A stretch of DNA of 64,000 nucleotides from Ophiocordyceps camponoti-saundersi (nom. inval.) (lineage: Eukaryota; Ascomycota; Sordariomycetes; Hypocreales; Ophiocordycipitaceae), in the NCBI GenBank assembly GCA_003339415.1, contig PDHQ01000107.1:1-64000 (forward strand), in the 5' to 3' direction. The translations under genes and the position numbers were made by a program. Below the pieces are notes generated by a model. That model was not told where the DNA came from, did no database searches, and saw only the letters and a list, made by a program, of their open reading frames with translations. Positions 1-11,423 of the stretch are shown here, piece by piece. Every line of letters begins with the position of its first letter. Within the stretch, counting starts at the first letter, position 1.

Positions 1-7
1 CCTCCCC

Positions 8-10
<3 letters not shown>

Positions 11-70
<60 letters not shown>

Positions 71-71
71 C
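11..71. repeat. CT then TA microsatellite
   Basis: A (CT)n tract of about 36 bp runs directly into a (TA)n tract of about 24 bp, followed by CATT/CATC-rich short repeats up to about position 140. It lies just upstream of the first gene. Confidence 0.9.
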
Positions 72-165
72 ATCCAACCTCCATTCATTCATTCATCTAT
101 CCATTCATCTATTCGTCCATCCGTCCATCCGTTCATCCTTACATCACGGAATCAGTCAACAAATC

Positions 166-900
166 ATGCTGTCATACACCTTCACCATCATCACCACCAC
201 CACCCTCCTCCTCCTCACCCTCGTCCTCGGCGACAACAAAGAAGCCCTCCTCCTCACCGGCACACAAGACCGATACCCCGCAACGACCTTCGCACCACTC
301 TTCAACATCGTCATCAACGTCACCAACCAAGCCGACGACTTCTCCCCCCCAATCCACGGCTCGTACGTCACAAACTTCCACCTCGGCTCCGGCTAGGAGC
401 TCGTCGGCCAGACTGCAGACAAGAGCAGAGCACGCGTCTTCCACCTCAACGGCACGACCAGAGACGACGCCACCATCGTCTCCAACTTTGAACCTGGGGG
501 ATACTTGCCATATGGTCTCAGACTGCTCAAAGCCCATGCAAGTCTTCTTCCCGGGCCGGGCGAGAGTGACGTCGTCATCTCCCACCCGCAAGAGCATGCT
601 TTCGCCTTCGTAAGGCCCGATGCCTGGTTGGCGTGCAAGGAGACGCTCGCCCAGCTCGGCGACAGAGAGTACGTTTTGTTGAAGAACGTGGCAGACGTGT
701 GCGAAGACCCGCCCGACGCATCTCAGATTCCCGAGAACTGCATCGCCGTGAGCCTCTTACCGCAGTGCTCCTTCGTCAAGGGGGTGTCTGATGTCTTGCA
801 TTTCATCGGCCTTCGCCAATTCGAATCCATGGTCCAGGCTCGATGTTATCGCAATATCGGCGCCATCCGGTGGTCAAAGTTCGGCTCAAGATACGCCTGA
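166..900 (+). pseudogene. small secreted protein gene interrupted by an in-frame TAG
   Basis: The frame opens at ATG 166 with a hydrophobic signal peptide (MLSYTFTIITTT... to about residue 22) and runs to a TGA at 898-900, but a TAG at 394-396 breaks it after 76 codons. Downstream of the TAG the same frame stays open for 167 codons and contains FHLNGT, a run of cysteines (C164, C184, C199, C208) and no other stop, so the two halves clearly belonged together. The layout resembles small fungal secreted proteins annotated as DUF7907, an assignment from memory that I hold weakly. A single CAG to TAG change explains the break. An intron removing the TAG (GTACGT at 363 to TAG at 396) would be only 34 nt and would shift the frame, so I prefer a nonsense mutation or sequencing error. 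Function unknown. Confidence 0.6.
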
Positions 901-1445
901 TACGACGAAAGCCTGATGTTGGAGACGGGCTGGGTTCAGTCTGGTGGAAATGAATAGGGGAGCGGACCGGAGAGGGCGGAAGGGAGAGAGGGCTGAGACT
1001 GAAGCTGGAGCTGAAGCCTTGACGCTTTTGTTGTTCCCTGCAATCATCGTCATCGACATGGTTAGAGTCAATTATTGTTATGACGTAGAATTATCTCTCT
1101 CTCTCTCTCTCTCACAGTCACAGTCACTTAAATGACAGTACATACGTACCTAGGCATCGTCAATCAACTCAGTCAAGTCATATCAAGATGCCAACCACGT
1201 GACACCATCTTTATCAGATCCCTCAGCCTCGCCTCGCCTCCGTCCCCGGTGAACGAGGCTGAAGAAGCACAAATCCTACCCTCCCCCTCACCGACAAATC
1301 AGCCACAACCCTCGGTTCCCCCTCAAATAACCCGATGAGAACAAGCCCATCGAGAATTTTCTTCTTGCTCAACTCCTGCTCTCAAGCTCGAATACGCATC
1401 CTTGCCACCAAGCGCCCTTCTCCCCACCGGAAAAACATCACAACC
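901..1445. other. intergenic region with (TC)n tract
   Basis: No convincing gene. It holds a (TC)n tract around 1093-1112 and the presumed promoter and leader of the aminopeptidase gene. An in-frame ATG at 1335 extends the downstream protein by 37 codons without a stop (see findings). Confidence 0.6.
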
Positions 1446-3081
1446 ATGTCCAAACCACTTACCCTGGCCGACATCACCGACGGCCGTAGCAGTGACGAGG
1501 CCCGTCTCGTGACCGACTGCTCGCCCGAGGACCTCGCCGAGCCTTTCTGCCAGTTCATGCGTGAGAACCCTACCGTCTGGCATGTGGCCGAGTACTTTAA
1601 GAAGAAGCTTTCGGAGAGAGGCTTTAGCGAGGTGAACATTGCCCCCCCCCCCCCCCTTATCCAGGCTTCGAGTGAGAAGGATATAGATATATGAAGAGAG
1701 AGGATCTAGACTCACTCCTTCATCTTCATCCATCTAGCTTTCCGAACGAGATGACTGGACCGGAAAGATGAAGCCGGGAGGGAAATACTACGTCGTCCGC
1801 AACGGAAGCTGTCTCGCCGCCTTCACCGTCGGCCAAGCCTACCGTCCAGGAAACGGCTTCGCAATGGTCGGTTCACACATCGACGTGCTTACCGCCCGCC
1901 TCAAGCCCATCAGCACACTACCCAACAAGGCGGGCTACCTCCAGCTCGCCGTCGCGCCCTATTCCGGAACGCTGAGCCACACGTGGTGGGATCGCGACCT
2001 CAGTCTCGGCGGTCGCGTCATCGTCTCCGACAAAGCCTCCTCCACCACTTCCGTCCGTCTCGTCAATCTGGACTGGCCCGTTGCCAGGATTCCTACGCTG
2101 GCCCCGCACTTTGGCGCCGGTGGTTTCGGCGATGTTAACAAGGAGACGCAAGCTGTGCCCATCATCGGTCTGGCCGACGTCGTGGCGGAAGATGGAAACG
2201 AGGACGGAAAGGAAGATGGGAAGAAGAAGGCGGAGAAACCGCTTGGCCCGGAAGGCTCCTTCGTCAACGGCCAGCCTCGTCGTCTCGTTCAGCTGGTCGC
2301 TGGTCAGCTGGGTCTCAAAGACGCCTCTGAGATCGTAGCCTGGGATCTCGACCTCTACGACAGCCAACCGGCTCAGCGGCTGGGCCTGGATCGCGAATTC
2401 ATCTCTTCCAGCCGCCTTGACGACCAGCTCTGTTCCTGGTCCGCCATGATGGCCCTCATGACGGCCGAAGACGACGCGAAAGCAGGCCACGTCCGACTCG
2501 TCGCCCTCTTCGACAACGAGGAAATCGGCTCCCTTCTCCGACAGGGTGCACGCTCCAATTTCCTCCCGCTGCTCGTCGAACGCAGCATCGAAGCCTTGTC
2601 ATCTTCATCATCTTCATCTTCTACATCATCTTCATCCAACAAAGCCAGCCTCCTAGGCCAAACCTACGCGAAATCCTTCCTCCTCTCCGCAGACGTAACC
2701 CACGCCGGAAACCCAAACTTCCTAGGCCACTACCTCGACAAGCACGTCCCCCGCCTCAACGTCGGCCCCGTAATCAAGACCAACTCCAACGGAAGCAACA
2801 CCACGGACGCCGTGTCCGACGCCCTCCTCCGCCGCGTCGCCTCCCTATGCGGCTCGACCCTGCAGCGCTTCCAGATCAGGAACGACTCCCGCAGCGGGGG
2901 CACCATCGGCCCCGCCCTCTCCAGCGCCATGGGCGTCCGCTCCGCCGACGCAGGCATCCCCCAGCTCGCCATGCACTCGCTGCGGGAGATGACCGGCTCC
3001 TTGGACCCGGGTCTCGGATTTCGCTTCTTCAAGGGCTTCCTTGAGCATTGGGAGAAGGTCGATGCTGAGTGGGAGCATTGA
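1446..3081 (+). CDS. M18-family aspartyl aminopeptidase (two exons)
   Basis: Zinc metallopeptidase of family M18, which removes N-terminal Asp/Glu from peptides in cytosol or vacuole. Exons 1446-1631 and 1738-3081 give 509 residues, close to yeast Ape4. The 106-nt intron (GTGAAC..CTAG) carries a 16-bp C run, and splicing restores the family block LSERDDW..MKPGGKYYVVRNGS. Seen motifs: GSHIDV near residue 107 (metal His and Asp), TWWDRDLSLGGRV, SRLDDQL, DNEEIGS near 321 (catalytic and metal Glu), SADVTHAG near 380 and MHSLREM near 474 (metal His). Departures from the family are HID instead of HTDS, HAGNPNF instead of HAVHPNY, and a SNTTDAV stretch where RYAT is usual. A serine homopolymer (codons around 2596-2640) interrupts the middle. 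Start chosen at ACCATGTCC; an in-frame ATG at 1335 would add a basic, presequence-like extension. Confidence 0.9.
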
Positions 3082-3318
3082 ATTAGGTTTTTGGAAACAC
3101 CTTTGTCTTCTTGGTTTGTTATATGTATGCCATATGGACAGGAGTGTATCTCTACTACAGCTCATCCACCTTCTGTATATACACACTTACACACATCACC
3201 TAAACACGTATATGCGCGAAGCTATGCCTTGAAAGTCACATGGTGAGAAGCACGCCTGACAAGCCACATTGGAAGAGAAAGGAGAAGAAAAAAAATCCCA
3301 GCGCTCAATACGGCCGAA

Positions 3319-6300
3319 TCAGGAGCCGGGCCGTTCCGGTCCACGCTTGGCATGCTGCTCACCGAGTCGGTTCAGGGGATGGTCCGCGGCGAGGCCGACC
3401 CTACCCTGTTCCTCGTCGTCGTCATCGTCGTCATCGTCATCGTCGTCCTCGAACCCATCACCGTATCCGTCGGCGGTAGCGGCGCCCCTGTCGCCCGACG
3501 CGCGAACAGAGGGGGGCTTGCGTCTCTTCACAAAGTCTTGCGTATGCGCCGAAGCCAGTCTCCGGGAGAGAGAGCCGCGAAGGATGGGTTCGGTGCGCCG
3601 TCTAATCGCCTCCGGAGAGCTAGCCACGGCCGACGAGCGGGCGCCGCCGTGCTCCTCCCCTTGCTGCTGTTGCTGCTGCCGTTGCTGCGGCGACGGCTGC
3701 GGCTGCAGATCCTCGGTCACCTGGCCGACGGGGCTGAGGTCTTCACTGGCTCGGTCCATCAGGGGCTCGATGTGATAGGGCAAGGGCACGTCGCGCGATG
3801 CCTTGTACTGAGCCACATTGGCGCAGTGCTCGTTCTCGACTCGGAAGAGTGCCCAGAGGCCACGCCGTAAGACTTCGGTGAGGGATACGAGAAAGGAAAC
3901 AATGGTCGAGTGCTGCGTGTTATGGGTAAAGATGGCGTAGAATATCCAGCTGAATCGCAGCACGGGGTCCAGCACCATGACAGCGTAGTAGGGCCAGCGC
4001 CACTTCAGAGCCAAGATATCGCGCAGAAACGGGTGCCGCGAATGAGTCTGCAAGAGGGAAAAATCCATAAACAAGTCCCAGACAGCTTCGCCGACGATCG
4101 TCAGTGTCAACCGCCCGAGTCAAGCCACGGGTCTGTCCGAGTAGAAGAGACTCACAGGTGTAGACGCCGTTAATGGTGGCCACGGCAATGAAGAGGCCCA
4201 GGTTGGTTTGGGAGCCGTCAACTCTGTAGAGCGACAACATGACATAGGTGCCAATAGTCATGGCATACTTGCCCCCGTTGACCAGGTGTGGAAAGACGTT
4301 GCACGTGTCCCGATATCGTCGGAGGCATTGAAGTAGCCGCCAGATGGCCGGCAAGGTCAAGAAGAAGCCCAGCAGTCGAGAGTGGTTGGAGTTGCACTGC
4401 GTCGGCCTGTCCCATTGGTTGACGTAAAGGCAGAAAAAGAGCTCCACGTTCTGCGTGCCGTCAGCCGCATTCAAAGCAGACGGGGCCCCTTTCCAGACAG
4501 CAACTCACCGCCATGGAATAGGTCAAGGAGCAGTACATGTCGCCGAGGAAAAAGTCGCGAAACTCAACAGGGTAGATGCCGGCGAGGAGCAGGCGCCACT
4601 AGGATGCAGTCAGCATCACGATCCTACCGGTCGAAGGTGAAAGCCCTTACATGTGCGTATACGAACCATTTCCGCGACTTGTGGGCCAGCACGGGCGCCG
4701 GGAAGAAGATGACGAAGAGGGTGATGCAGACCAACAAGATGGGATAGTACAGAAACATTCTCTCGCCTCCGTAACCGCTAAAGTTGATCCACATGAAGAT
4801 GCCCAGCAGGGAGAGAAAGAAGCTGGGAAACTCGGCCAGACGGCGCCAGTCGATGTGACTTCTCTGGTCGAATTCGAAGATGAAGGGAAAGTTGACCTTG
4901 CTCCTCGTCCAGACGAAACAGTCGATGCAGAAGAGGGAAAAGAGAAGCAGCATCATGAAATAGCCGCCGTAAAGCTGCAGCAGGTAGCTGGTGCGGGAGC
5001 GGACCAGGGCATCGCCTTCGGCCAGCAAGCGGGTGCCGTGTGCGAGCCCCTGAACGGCGAAGACGACGCCGGTGCCGATGAGGACGCCGTTGAGAAAGGA
5101 GATGGCGGATTCGTCGGTCACCTTTCTCGACAGGCTGCGCAGCTTGCCGGCGGCGAGCTTGTGGTTGCCGCGCTCGAAGTAACGGGCGTAGAGGTCCTCG
5201 ACGGTCTTGACGTGGCCCTCGAGCACGTCGCTGGTGACGAACCAGGCGCCATTGACCCTCTCGTGCATGTATCGCAGCGGCGGGTTGGCGTTGGTGGCCT
5301 TGTCAAACTTTTTGTTGAGCTTGCGAAAGGCGGTGCGGTTGAGCAGGGCGTAGGCCTTGAGCAACTCGAGGGCGCGGTACAGCTCCTGCAGTGCCAGCTT
5401 CAGCTTGTGCTTGGCCGTGCGGTACGACACGTCGTCGTCGTGCGGGCGGCGGCTGTAGTCGCGGCGCTCATCAGCCGGGGTCGGCGGCATGGCCCGCAGC
5501 GCCTTGGAGTTTGGGCCGGGACGAAACATTTTGGCCTGAACCCAGCCCAGCTGAGAGGCTGCGCCGTTGTCGTCATCGCGCTCGGGCGAGACGGCCATTT
5601 CCTGCAGCCGCCGATTGCGCATCTCGTGCAGCTGCTCCCGCAGGAGGGCGAGGCGTTGACCGGCCTGCCTTTCCTTGAAGCGGTAGAAATTGTCCACTTT
5701 TTCCAGCTCGGCGTCCATGAAGTCGTACAGCTCGCGGACGCGCTCGCGGACGAGGTCGAACTGGGGTTCTCGCGTCCAAATCCGGCGCAGGTGCGAAGGC
5801 GACTCGTCAGTGCCACGTCTAGGACGGGTAGCCGTTGGCTGAGGCGCCGAGGTCAGAGACACCGAAGCCCGTCGAAGGCGGCTCAGTCCGCGGCGCACGA
5901 CATCCGAGGGAGCCAAGAGCCGGGAGCGCTCGTGCGACGGGCGAATGGCCGGCAATGGGAGCTCCAGGGGGTCATCTTGGGCATCCGAGGTATCCCGGTC
6001 GGTGGGTGGCGCGAGGCTGCGTGGCGTGCGTCCGAGGGCTCGTGAAACGGCTTTGACATGCTTCTTGCCGACCTTGTAGTTGAGATATTTGGCGCGCCAC
6101 TCTGCGAAGGGTCAGTTGAGGTGAGGGGGGGGGAGGGGGGGATAGGGCGTGAAGGGAGGACGGATAGGAGGAGGAGGAGTAAGAGTAGGTAGGTAGGTAG
6201 GAGGAGGAGGAGGAGGAGGAGGAGGGGGTTGGTGTGATTGTGGTAGTGGTAGACTGGTAGTGACTGGTAGTGACTGGTAGTGGTAGTGGTAGTGGTAGTG

Positions 6301-6349
6301 GTGGCGCACCTGGCACTGCGTCGCGCTCGAGCTGCTTAGCGAACTTCAT
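3319..6349 (-). CDS. SYG1: SPX-EXS domain phosphate exporter, Syg1/XPR1 family (five exons)
   Basis: Membrane protein that exports phosphate and senses inositol pyrophosphates through its SPX domain. Reading the minus strand, exons are 6349-6310, 6101-4651, 4598-4509, 4450-4156 and 4085-3319 (880 residues); introns are 208, 52, 58 and 70 nt, and every junction keeps frame. The SPX domain starts MKFAKQLERDAVPEW and carries the lysine cluster KLNKKFDK near residues 274-281. Transmembrane segments begin near 347. The EXS block is textbook: RLLLAGIYPVEFRDFFLGD, then NVELFFCLY and VWDLFMDFSLLQ. The C-terminus is a poorly conserved tail with polyQ, a run of about 11 Asp and basic patches. The last intron uses an AAG acceptor, less favoured but required by frame. 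The gene stands head-to-head with the gene at 9260. Confidence 0.95.
6122..6308. repeat. short tandem repeats filling intron 1 of the SPX-EXS gene
   Basis: G-rich runs, GGTA repeats, (GGA)n and a GTAGTG/ACTGGTAGTG minisatellite occupy nearly all of the 208-nt first intron (6102-6309). The donor and acceptor lie immediately outside the repeat. Confidence 0.85.
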
Positions 6350-9259
6350 GACGAGCTGTGCGGCGTCATATTTCTCTCAACACACACAAACACACACGCG
6401 CGCGCGACGTTAGCCTGTCGATTTGGCCGGCGGGAAGCACCGCGTTGAGGCTATTTCTTTGCCTCTGCTTTTGCTTGTTGTTTCTTTGGACGCAGAAGAG
6501 CCAAGATTTTCTGTGTGCGTGTTTATTTTCGCCCCCTTCTTCTAGCATCCAGTGTCCGTACTAAGATAAAGACCTAACTCGGTAGCCGCTAGATATGCAT
6601 GCTCTTCTGTTAGAGCATGAAGAGGCCTCGCCCCACTCACCTTCCAGTGACAGCACATACCTGCACGCCTACCTACCTCCTCCATGCCTCCTCCATGCCT
6701 CTCCTCCAGGCCCCCCCTACTGCTAGTCTCCTACCTATGTACGTATGTATGTGCAAGGCTACGGTCCTTCTTCGCCGTTGCATTAATGCCATAGGCATCC
6801 AAGCTTACACTTGCCAGGCAGCTACGGATTATATCTTACATACATACATATCCGTGCATACGTCTTTCATGAATCCTTCCTGGCTACTTCTAAGCAACAG
6901 CCTGTAGGCATGAGAAGGTGCATACATTGTATGTATTATCATATAATATTGTATGCATGTAAGTGGTGGATTGGGGGGGGGGGGGAGACGATGAAGCTCG
7001 CTGTCAAACGACCCTCGGGAGCCAGTGACGGCGGCCTCCATGTCTTCGAGGAGTCGTAACTTATAAATAGCATCCACACCCTCATTTTAACAGTCAGTCC
7101 TAAAAAATCTCTTGCCTCCCTTCCCTTGCGCTGCTTCTTCACGCCCTTGATACCCACCTCGGAATAGTACATACGAGTTGCCATCAAGGTCTTTGCCGTG
7201 CCGCTCCCCGCCCGTGATGATGATGCATTGTATTGTATCCGTCCGTGTAATAGTGTGACTAGACCTGCAGAGCCCTTTCTCCATACCTACCTACCTATGT
7301 ACATACATAGATGCGACACAAGGGCAAAAGAAAGAACAGAAATAACATGACCAACGCGTATCCGTATGTTCGTACGAAGTAGATGTTCCCTGTTTACATC
7401 TACTCGCGGTCCACGGATACATCAAATCAAAGACTTGGCAGTGCTTTGCCTCTTCAGGTGTCGACGAATCCAGACCGTCGACAAGACCGGCCTCAATGGA
7501 TCGACCTTTGGATCCTTGACACGCGGTTGGCTGGGAGATGTTGACTTTCAGAGAGATGGCCCTAATCCGCGTGCATCTCCCACCCCTGTGCTCGTAGTGC
7601 CCAAAAAAAAACCATCCCCCAAATCCAGCCCAACGACTACTATACATACATAGGTATGTACAAGACTAGGGAGCTGGGGCTTGAAGAAGTTCATTCAGGC
7701 TTCGCGCATCAAAAGAGGCCTCTCTGGTTTGGAGAAATGCCGACCCTAGGCAACCCCATTCTTTCTTCGGTGACAAAGTGTGACGTCATGGTCCCCACGC
7801 TTGATGATGATTGTCGGTTCAGTCAACATTTGCAACATGTTCGAGGCTGCTTTCAGACGGATACCTACCACCTACTCTTACTCCTACGGATACTCATCGA
7901 CTATCGTCCGTACACAGGCACACAGACACATATGTAGGTATCTACACGCATCGAGACTTCTTCTCCACTCGTCCTTCTCATCAACTGTCAGAAAAGAGCC
8001 GAGCCGAAACAATGCTCGCCGTCGAAATCGCCACGCGGGCCCGCCCATCTGCTTCCCGCCCCTTGGCACGCGTCACGTCCCAATTCAGATGGTGGAGGGG
8101 CCAAGATTTAACATGCACGGGTCCTTATCTGCGTCAGAGCAGCCAGATGTTGGGTCAAACCGACCTTGTCTCTGACCAGCCACCAGCAAGGGCATCAAGG
8201 ATTAGAATATCAGTATCCGTATACCGTAAAGATGGGAGAAGAACAAACCACCATCATTGGCCTGTAGACGGCACGGCTATTTTACAGCCGCTGCAGACGG
8301 GATGCGCTGCAGACGGCCTGCTTGTACACGCGGGGTGCAGCCCAGAAGGTAGCTGAAAGGCTCGGACTGCTGTAAATGCCCTGGACTGCCTCCCCCACCA
8401 CCCGGCGAGGCACCCACTAATACCACTAGTTCGCTTCCCCTCCTCTCCTCCTTTGTGGACGAATTCAGCGGCCCGCCGCACCGCCATGCGACCGTGCTCA
8501 TGTCATGAATCACCTTTCTCTCTGGCTTTCTCTGTTTGTCGAGCGGGCGGCCTCCTTGTTCTAGGCCTGCGCGTGAGGCGCTATCGGCCCGCCGGGTTCC
8601 CCCCCCCTCTCTCTCTATCCCCCCCCCTTCCACTTTATCCAGCCAGCGTCTGGAACTGCGGCGCTGAGCAAGCCGTCTCCGCTCGCGGGTTCAGGGCGCC
8701 GTTAGTCCGAGCCTCCGAGGTAGCGCTACGAGCCCGCTAAAGTGCCAACTTACCCAGGCCTCTCTCTCTCCCAGGCTTCCTCCTTTTCATCCTCTGAAAT
8801 CGCGTTCCTCGTCCGTCATTCCTCATATTCTATTATTTCCTCATTAATTATTCATCCTCGGTCTTTTCCCCTCGCTGACAATCTCACGGACAATCTCACG
8901 TCCCATCTCCCGCCGTCACGGAGCCACAGCCCCAAACAGCCCGTCTGCCGAGCGTCCACATCACCACCCTCCCTTCGCTGCAGCCATTAGCGGCGCCGCC
9001 GGCTGCAGGTCAATTTCCACCCCGACACCGCTGCCGACGCGACCAGGACAAAAGGGAAAAAAAAGGAAAGAATTATAGAGAGGAAAAAGAAAATATATCT
9101 CGGGACTCCCGCGCCCAGCTGCCGCCGGCCGGCCTCTTCGTCTTCCCAACAGATCCTTTTCTATCGCCCTCGTACCGGAGTCCGTCTACCCACACTTCGC
9201 CGGCAGGGGGGGAAAAAGGGGAAAAAAAAAACCTCACACCCACACTCATCGGTTTGGCC
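6350..9259. other. 2.9-kb intergenic region between divergent genes
   Basis: No open frame here looks coding; candidates are short, overlapping on both strands and low in complexity. Present are CCTA/GGTA and TACA/TATG tetranucleotide clusters (for example 7287-7312), a G run at 6975-6987, and C/CT runs near 8600-8640 and 8760. It must contain the promoters of the phosphate exporter (leftward) and of the gene at 9260 (rightward). Confidence 0.6.
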
Positions 9260-10291
9260 ATGCTCGAACCGCAGAGGACGAGGCCAATTGAGATGTACGG
9301 CCACTCGCGCCCTCGACCCGGCTCGTCCGACGCGTTTCCCCTGCCCAGTCAGGCCCCGATCCAGATGTCGTTGCACCTCGCCTCGCAGCCTGGCCTCCCT
9401 GCACAGCAGTCGCGCCGCTCGCCCTCGGTCAACACATTTAGCACCACGTCTAGTATTCCTCCGCCGGCCGCCTGCCGCACCTCGTCGAATACGGATCTCC
9501 GCCGCTCCATCTCCAGCCGCTCCGCCGCGACCTCTACTCACCCCACCAGCTACGTCGCCCTGCTGCGCAAACAAAAGGCTACCGTCTGGTGCGATCGCGC
9601 CCAGTATGAGGATCCTCGCGTGGCAGCCCAGCAGCGAGCTGCCAAGATGCGGGCCAATCTCGAGGTCGTCACCAGCGGCCGCCCCTATTCCGGCAGCCGC
9701 ACCAGCACTGGCATCAGCGCTACCGGCAAGGTAGCCGCCAAGATCCGCCATCACGGAAAGACGCCCGTCGTCGGCTACGCGCCCGGGGAGAACCACGTGG
9801 GCGTCGGCGGAGTGCCTCTGCGGCTGAGCGCTACCGAGGTCGAGGGGGAGAGCAGCGGCGACGACGACGCTCACGCTGCTGCCCGCCTGCACCACCGTAG
9901 GACGGGGAGCAGTGGCCGGAGCAGCACCGCCAGCGGCCGCCGGGGCATCACCTACCGTTCCTCGAGCGGCCACGGGCCTCAGGGCGGCCAGCGCTGGAGC
10001 CCGGGCGACACACCGGAGCGTCCGGGAAGCCTCGCCGGCCAGCAGCCCGACGACGTGACCAAGGCGCTCGACGACGCAGCTAGCGGCAGGAGTGGAAGCA
10101 GCGCCGAGCGTGCTGACAACGTCGCCGAGCTGGGGGGCGGTCCGAGGCTCGCCAACAACTCGCACCTGCACTCGTCGCTGACGCGTGAGAGGAGCGTCAA
10201 GAGCGCCGAGGAGCTACGGAGACGAGGCAGCGTCGACGAGCGGACGGCGACGCTCACCTCGGGCCGGCTTTTCATTGCTAATCCGGATTGA
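9260..10291 (+). CDS. conserved fungal protein of unknown function
   Basis: A single-exon protein of 343 residues. The N-terminal third is Ser/Pro/Gln-rich and looks disordered. The core carries SYVALLRKQKATVWCDRAQY, followed by EDPRVAAQQRAAKMRANLEVV, KIRHHGKTPVVGY and VGVGGVPLRLSATEVEGE. I recognise this as a block conserved across Sordariomycete hypothetical proteins, without known activity. A basic/Ser stretch and RWSPGDTPERPGS follow, and the tail is again low complexity. No signal peptide or membrane segment is visible. The start is the ATG at 9260 in GCCATGCTC; an in-frame ATG at 9293 is an alternative. Confidence 0.8.
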   Translation: MLEPQRTRPIEMYGHSRPRPGSSDAFPLPSQAPIQMSLHLASQPGLPAQQSRRSPSVNTFSTTSSIPPPAACRTSSNTDLRRSISSRSAATSTHPTSYVALLRKQKATVWCDRAQYEDPRVAAQQRAAKMRANLEVVTSGRPYSGSRTSTGISATGKVAAKIRHHGKTPVVGYAPGENHVGVGGVPLRLSATEVEGESSGDDDAHAAARLHHRRTGSSGRSSTASGRRGITYRSSSGHGPQGGQRWSPGDTPERPGSLAGQQPDDVTKALDDAASGRSGSSAERADNVAELGGGPRLANNSHLHSSLTRERSVKSAEELRRRGSVDERTATLTSGRLFIANPD

Positions 10292-11423
10292 TACACGAGA
10301 TGGCGGTTGGGATTGCATCAATGGGCGTTTGAGGATAACGGACGATATCACGCGCAAGGACACACGTTCGCTATAGGGGAATTCTCGATACCACCTGCTG
10401 TTTTTACTGCACGTCGTCGTTCGCTCAGAGATTTGGTCTTGTCTTTTTCTTCTTCCCTTTTCTCTCTTTGTCTTTCTTGAGAGGTCCATGTCCGAGAGCG
10501 GGAGGACTCTGGAAAGCGTCAAAAGCACCCCTACTCTTATCTAATGCAGCCACAGGAATCTTGATGAAGGAAAGCCGACATGGCAGCGCCAGTCTGGCTG
10601 AGAAGGTAGATACCGAAGCAAAGCAATATTACCTAGCCTTCTCGGTATAACTCGTGACGTTGCTGCCGGAATGCCGGAGTTCGAATAGAGAGGTTCAGGG
10701 AGAGTAACACAGCAGCACAAAGCGCTGAAAGTGACGTTACTTGCAAGCCTGTGACAGTCGGTGACGCAGCTCTGCAGTCCAGCACTGACCTGATGAATCA
10801 GCCACTGCCCACCAGCCACAGCCACAGCCTTGCTGAGGCGAAGAACTTGTTAATCTCCCTGACACGATAGCTTATTAGCCGGCAATTAGCCATGGCATCA
10901 CGTAACGATGGCGCAGGCTATCTTTAATTTAGCTGCTAATCACCTACCGTACCTAGACGCGACAACGCGGTCTCGTCACAACGCGTCTCATCAAACTCGA
11001 TTGCCCACAGCTCCATCCCTGGCTTCAGTGGCATGCCTGCCTATTTTTGGGATTGGTGTTGCCAGACTTCCAGTGAGGCGTCATTCGTCTTTATCTCCCT
11101 GAATAGCAACTGTTGAGTTCCGCCTACTATTATCCGGGCGCTCGGGGCAGCCACCTCCTATCTAGTCCCGGGCTTTGATCTGCATCCTGGCCTCCAAGCC
11201 GCAATTGAACCCTCTTTACCACCCCCCATCGTCGTCAGCCCGAGTCATTCTGCCCATTTGCCAGCTTCTTTCGAACCCTTACCTTCGATTCGTCATTCGC
11301 ACCTACCTTTGCCGTCGAGTCTCACTTAGCCGAGCCGAGGCATCTACCTCCCTCCTCACTCGCCCGACTTGAGGCATCCCGACTCGTCATCCGCTCGGAA
11401 CCGCTTCGAGGCTGGCATCCTTC
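10292..11423. other. intergenic region upstream of the CAF-1 gene
   Basis: About 1.1 kb with no recognisable gene. Base composition is ordinary with few repeats. The last few hundred bases are pyrimidine-rich, as expected of a fungal promoter and leader. Confidence 0.55.

Noticed and set aside
363..396. A 34-nt intron that would remove the TAG in the first gene
   Set aside because: Too short for a fungal intron and it would shift the reading frame, although GTACGT and CTAG are present.
172..597. Minus-strand frame over the broken secreted-protein gene
   Set aside because: Val/Asp/Glu/Gly low complexity from reading triplet-rich coding DNA backwards.
4651..6045. 464-codon plus-strand open frame opposite the phosphate exporter
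   Set aside because: It is the complement of a well-supported SPX-EXS exon; long antisense frames are expected in GC-rich codon-biased genes.
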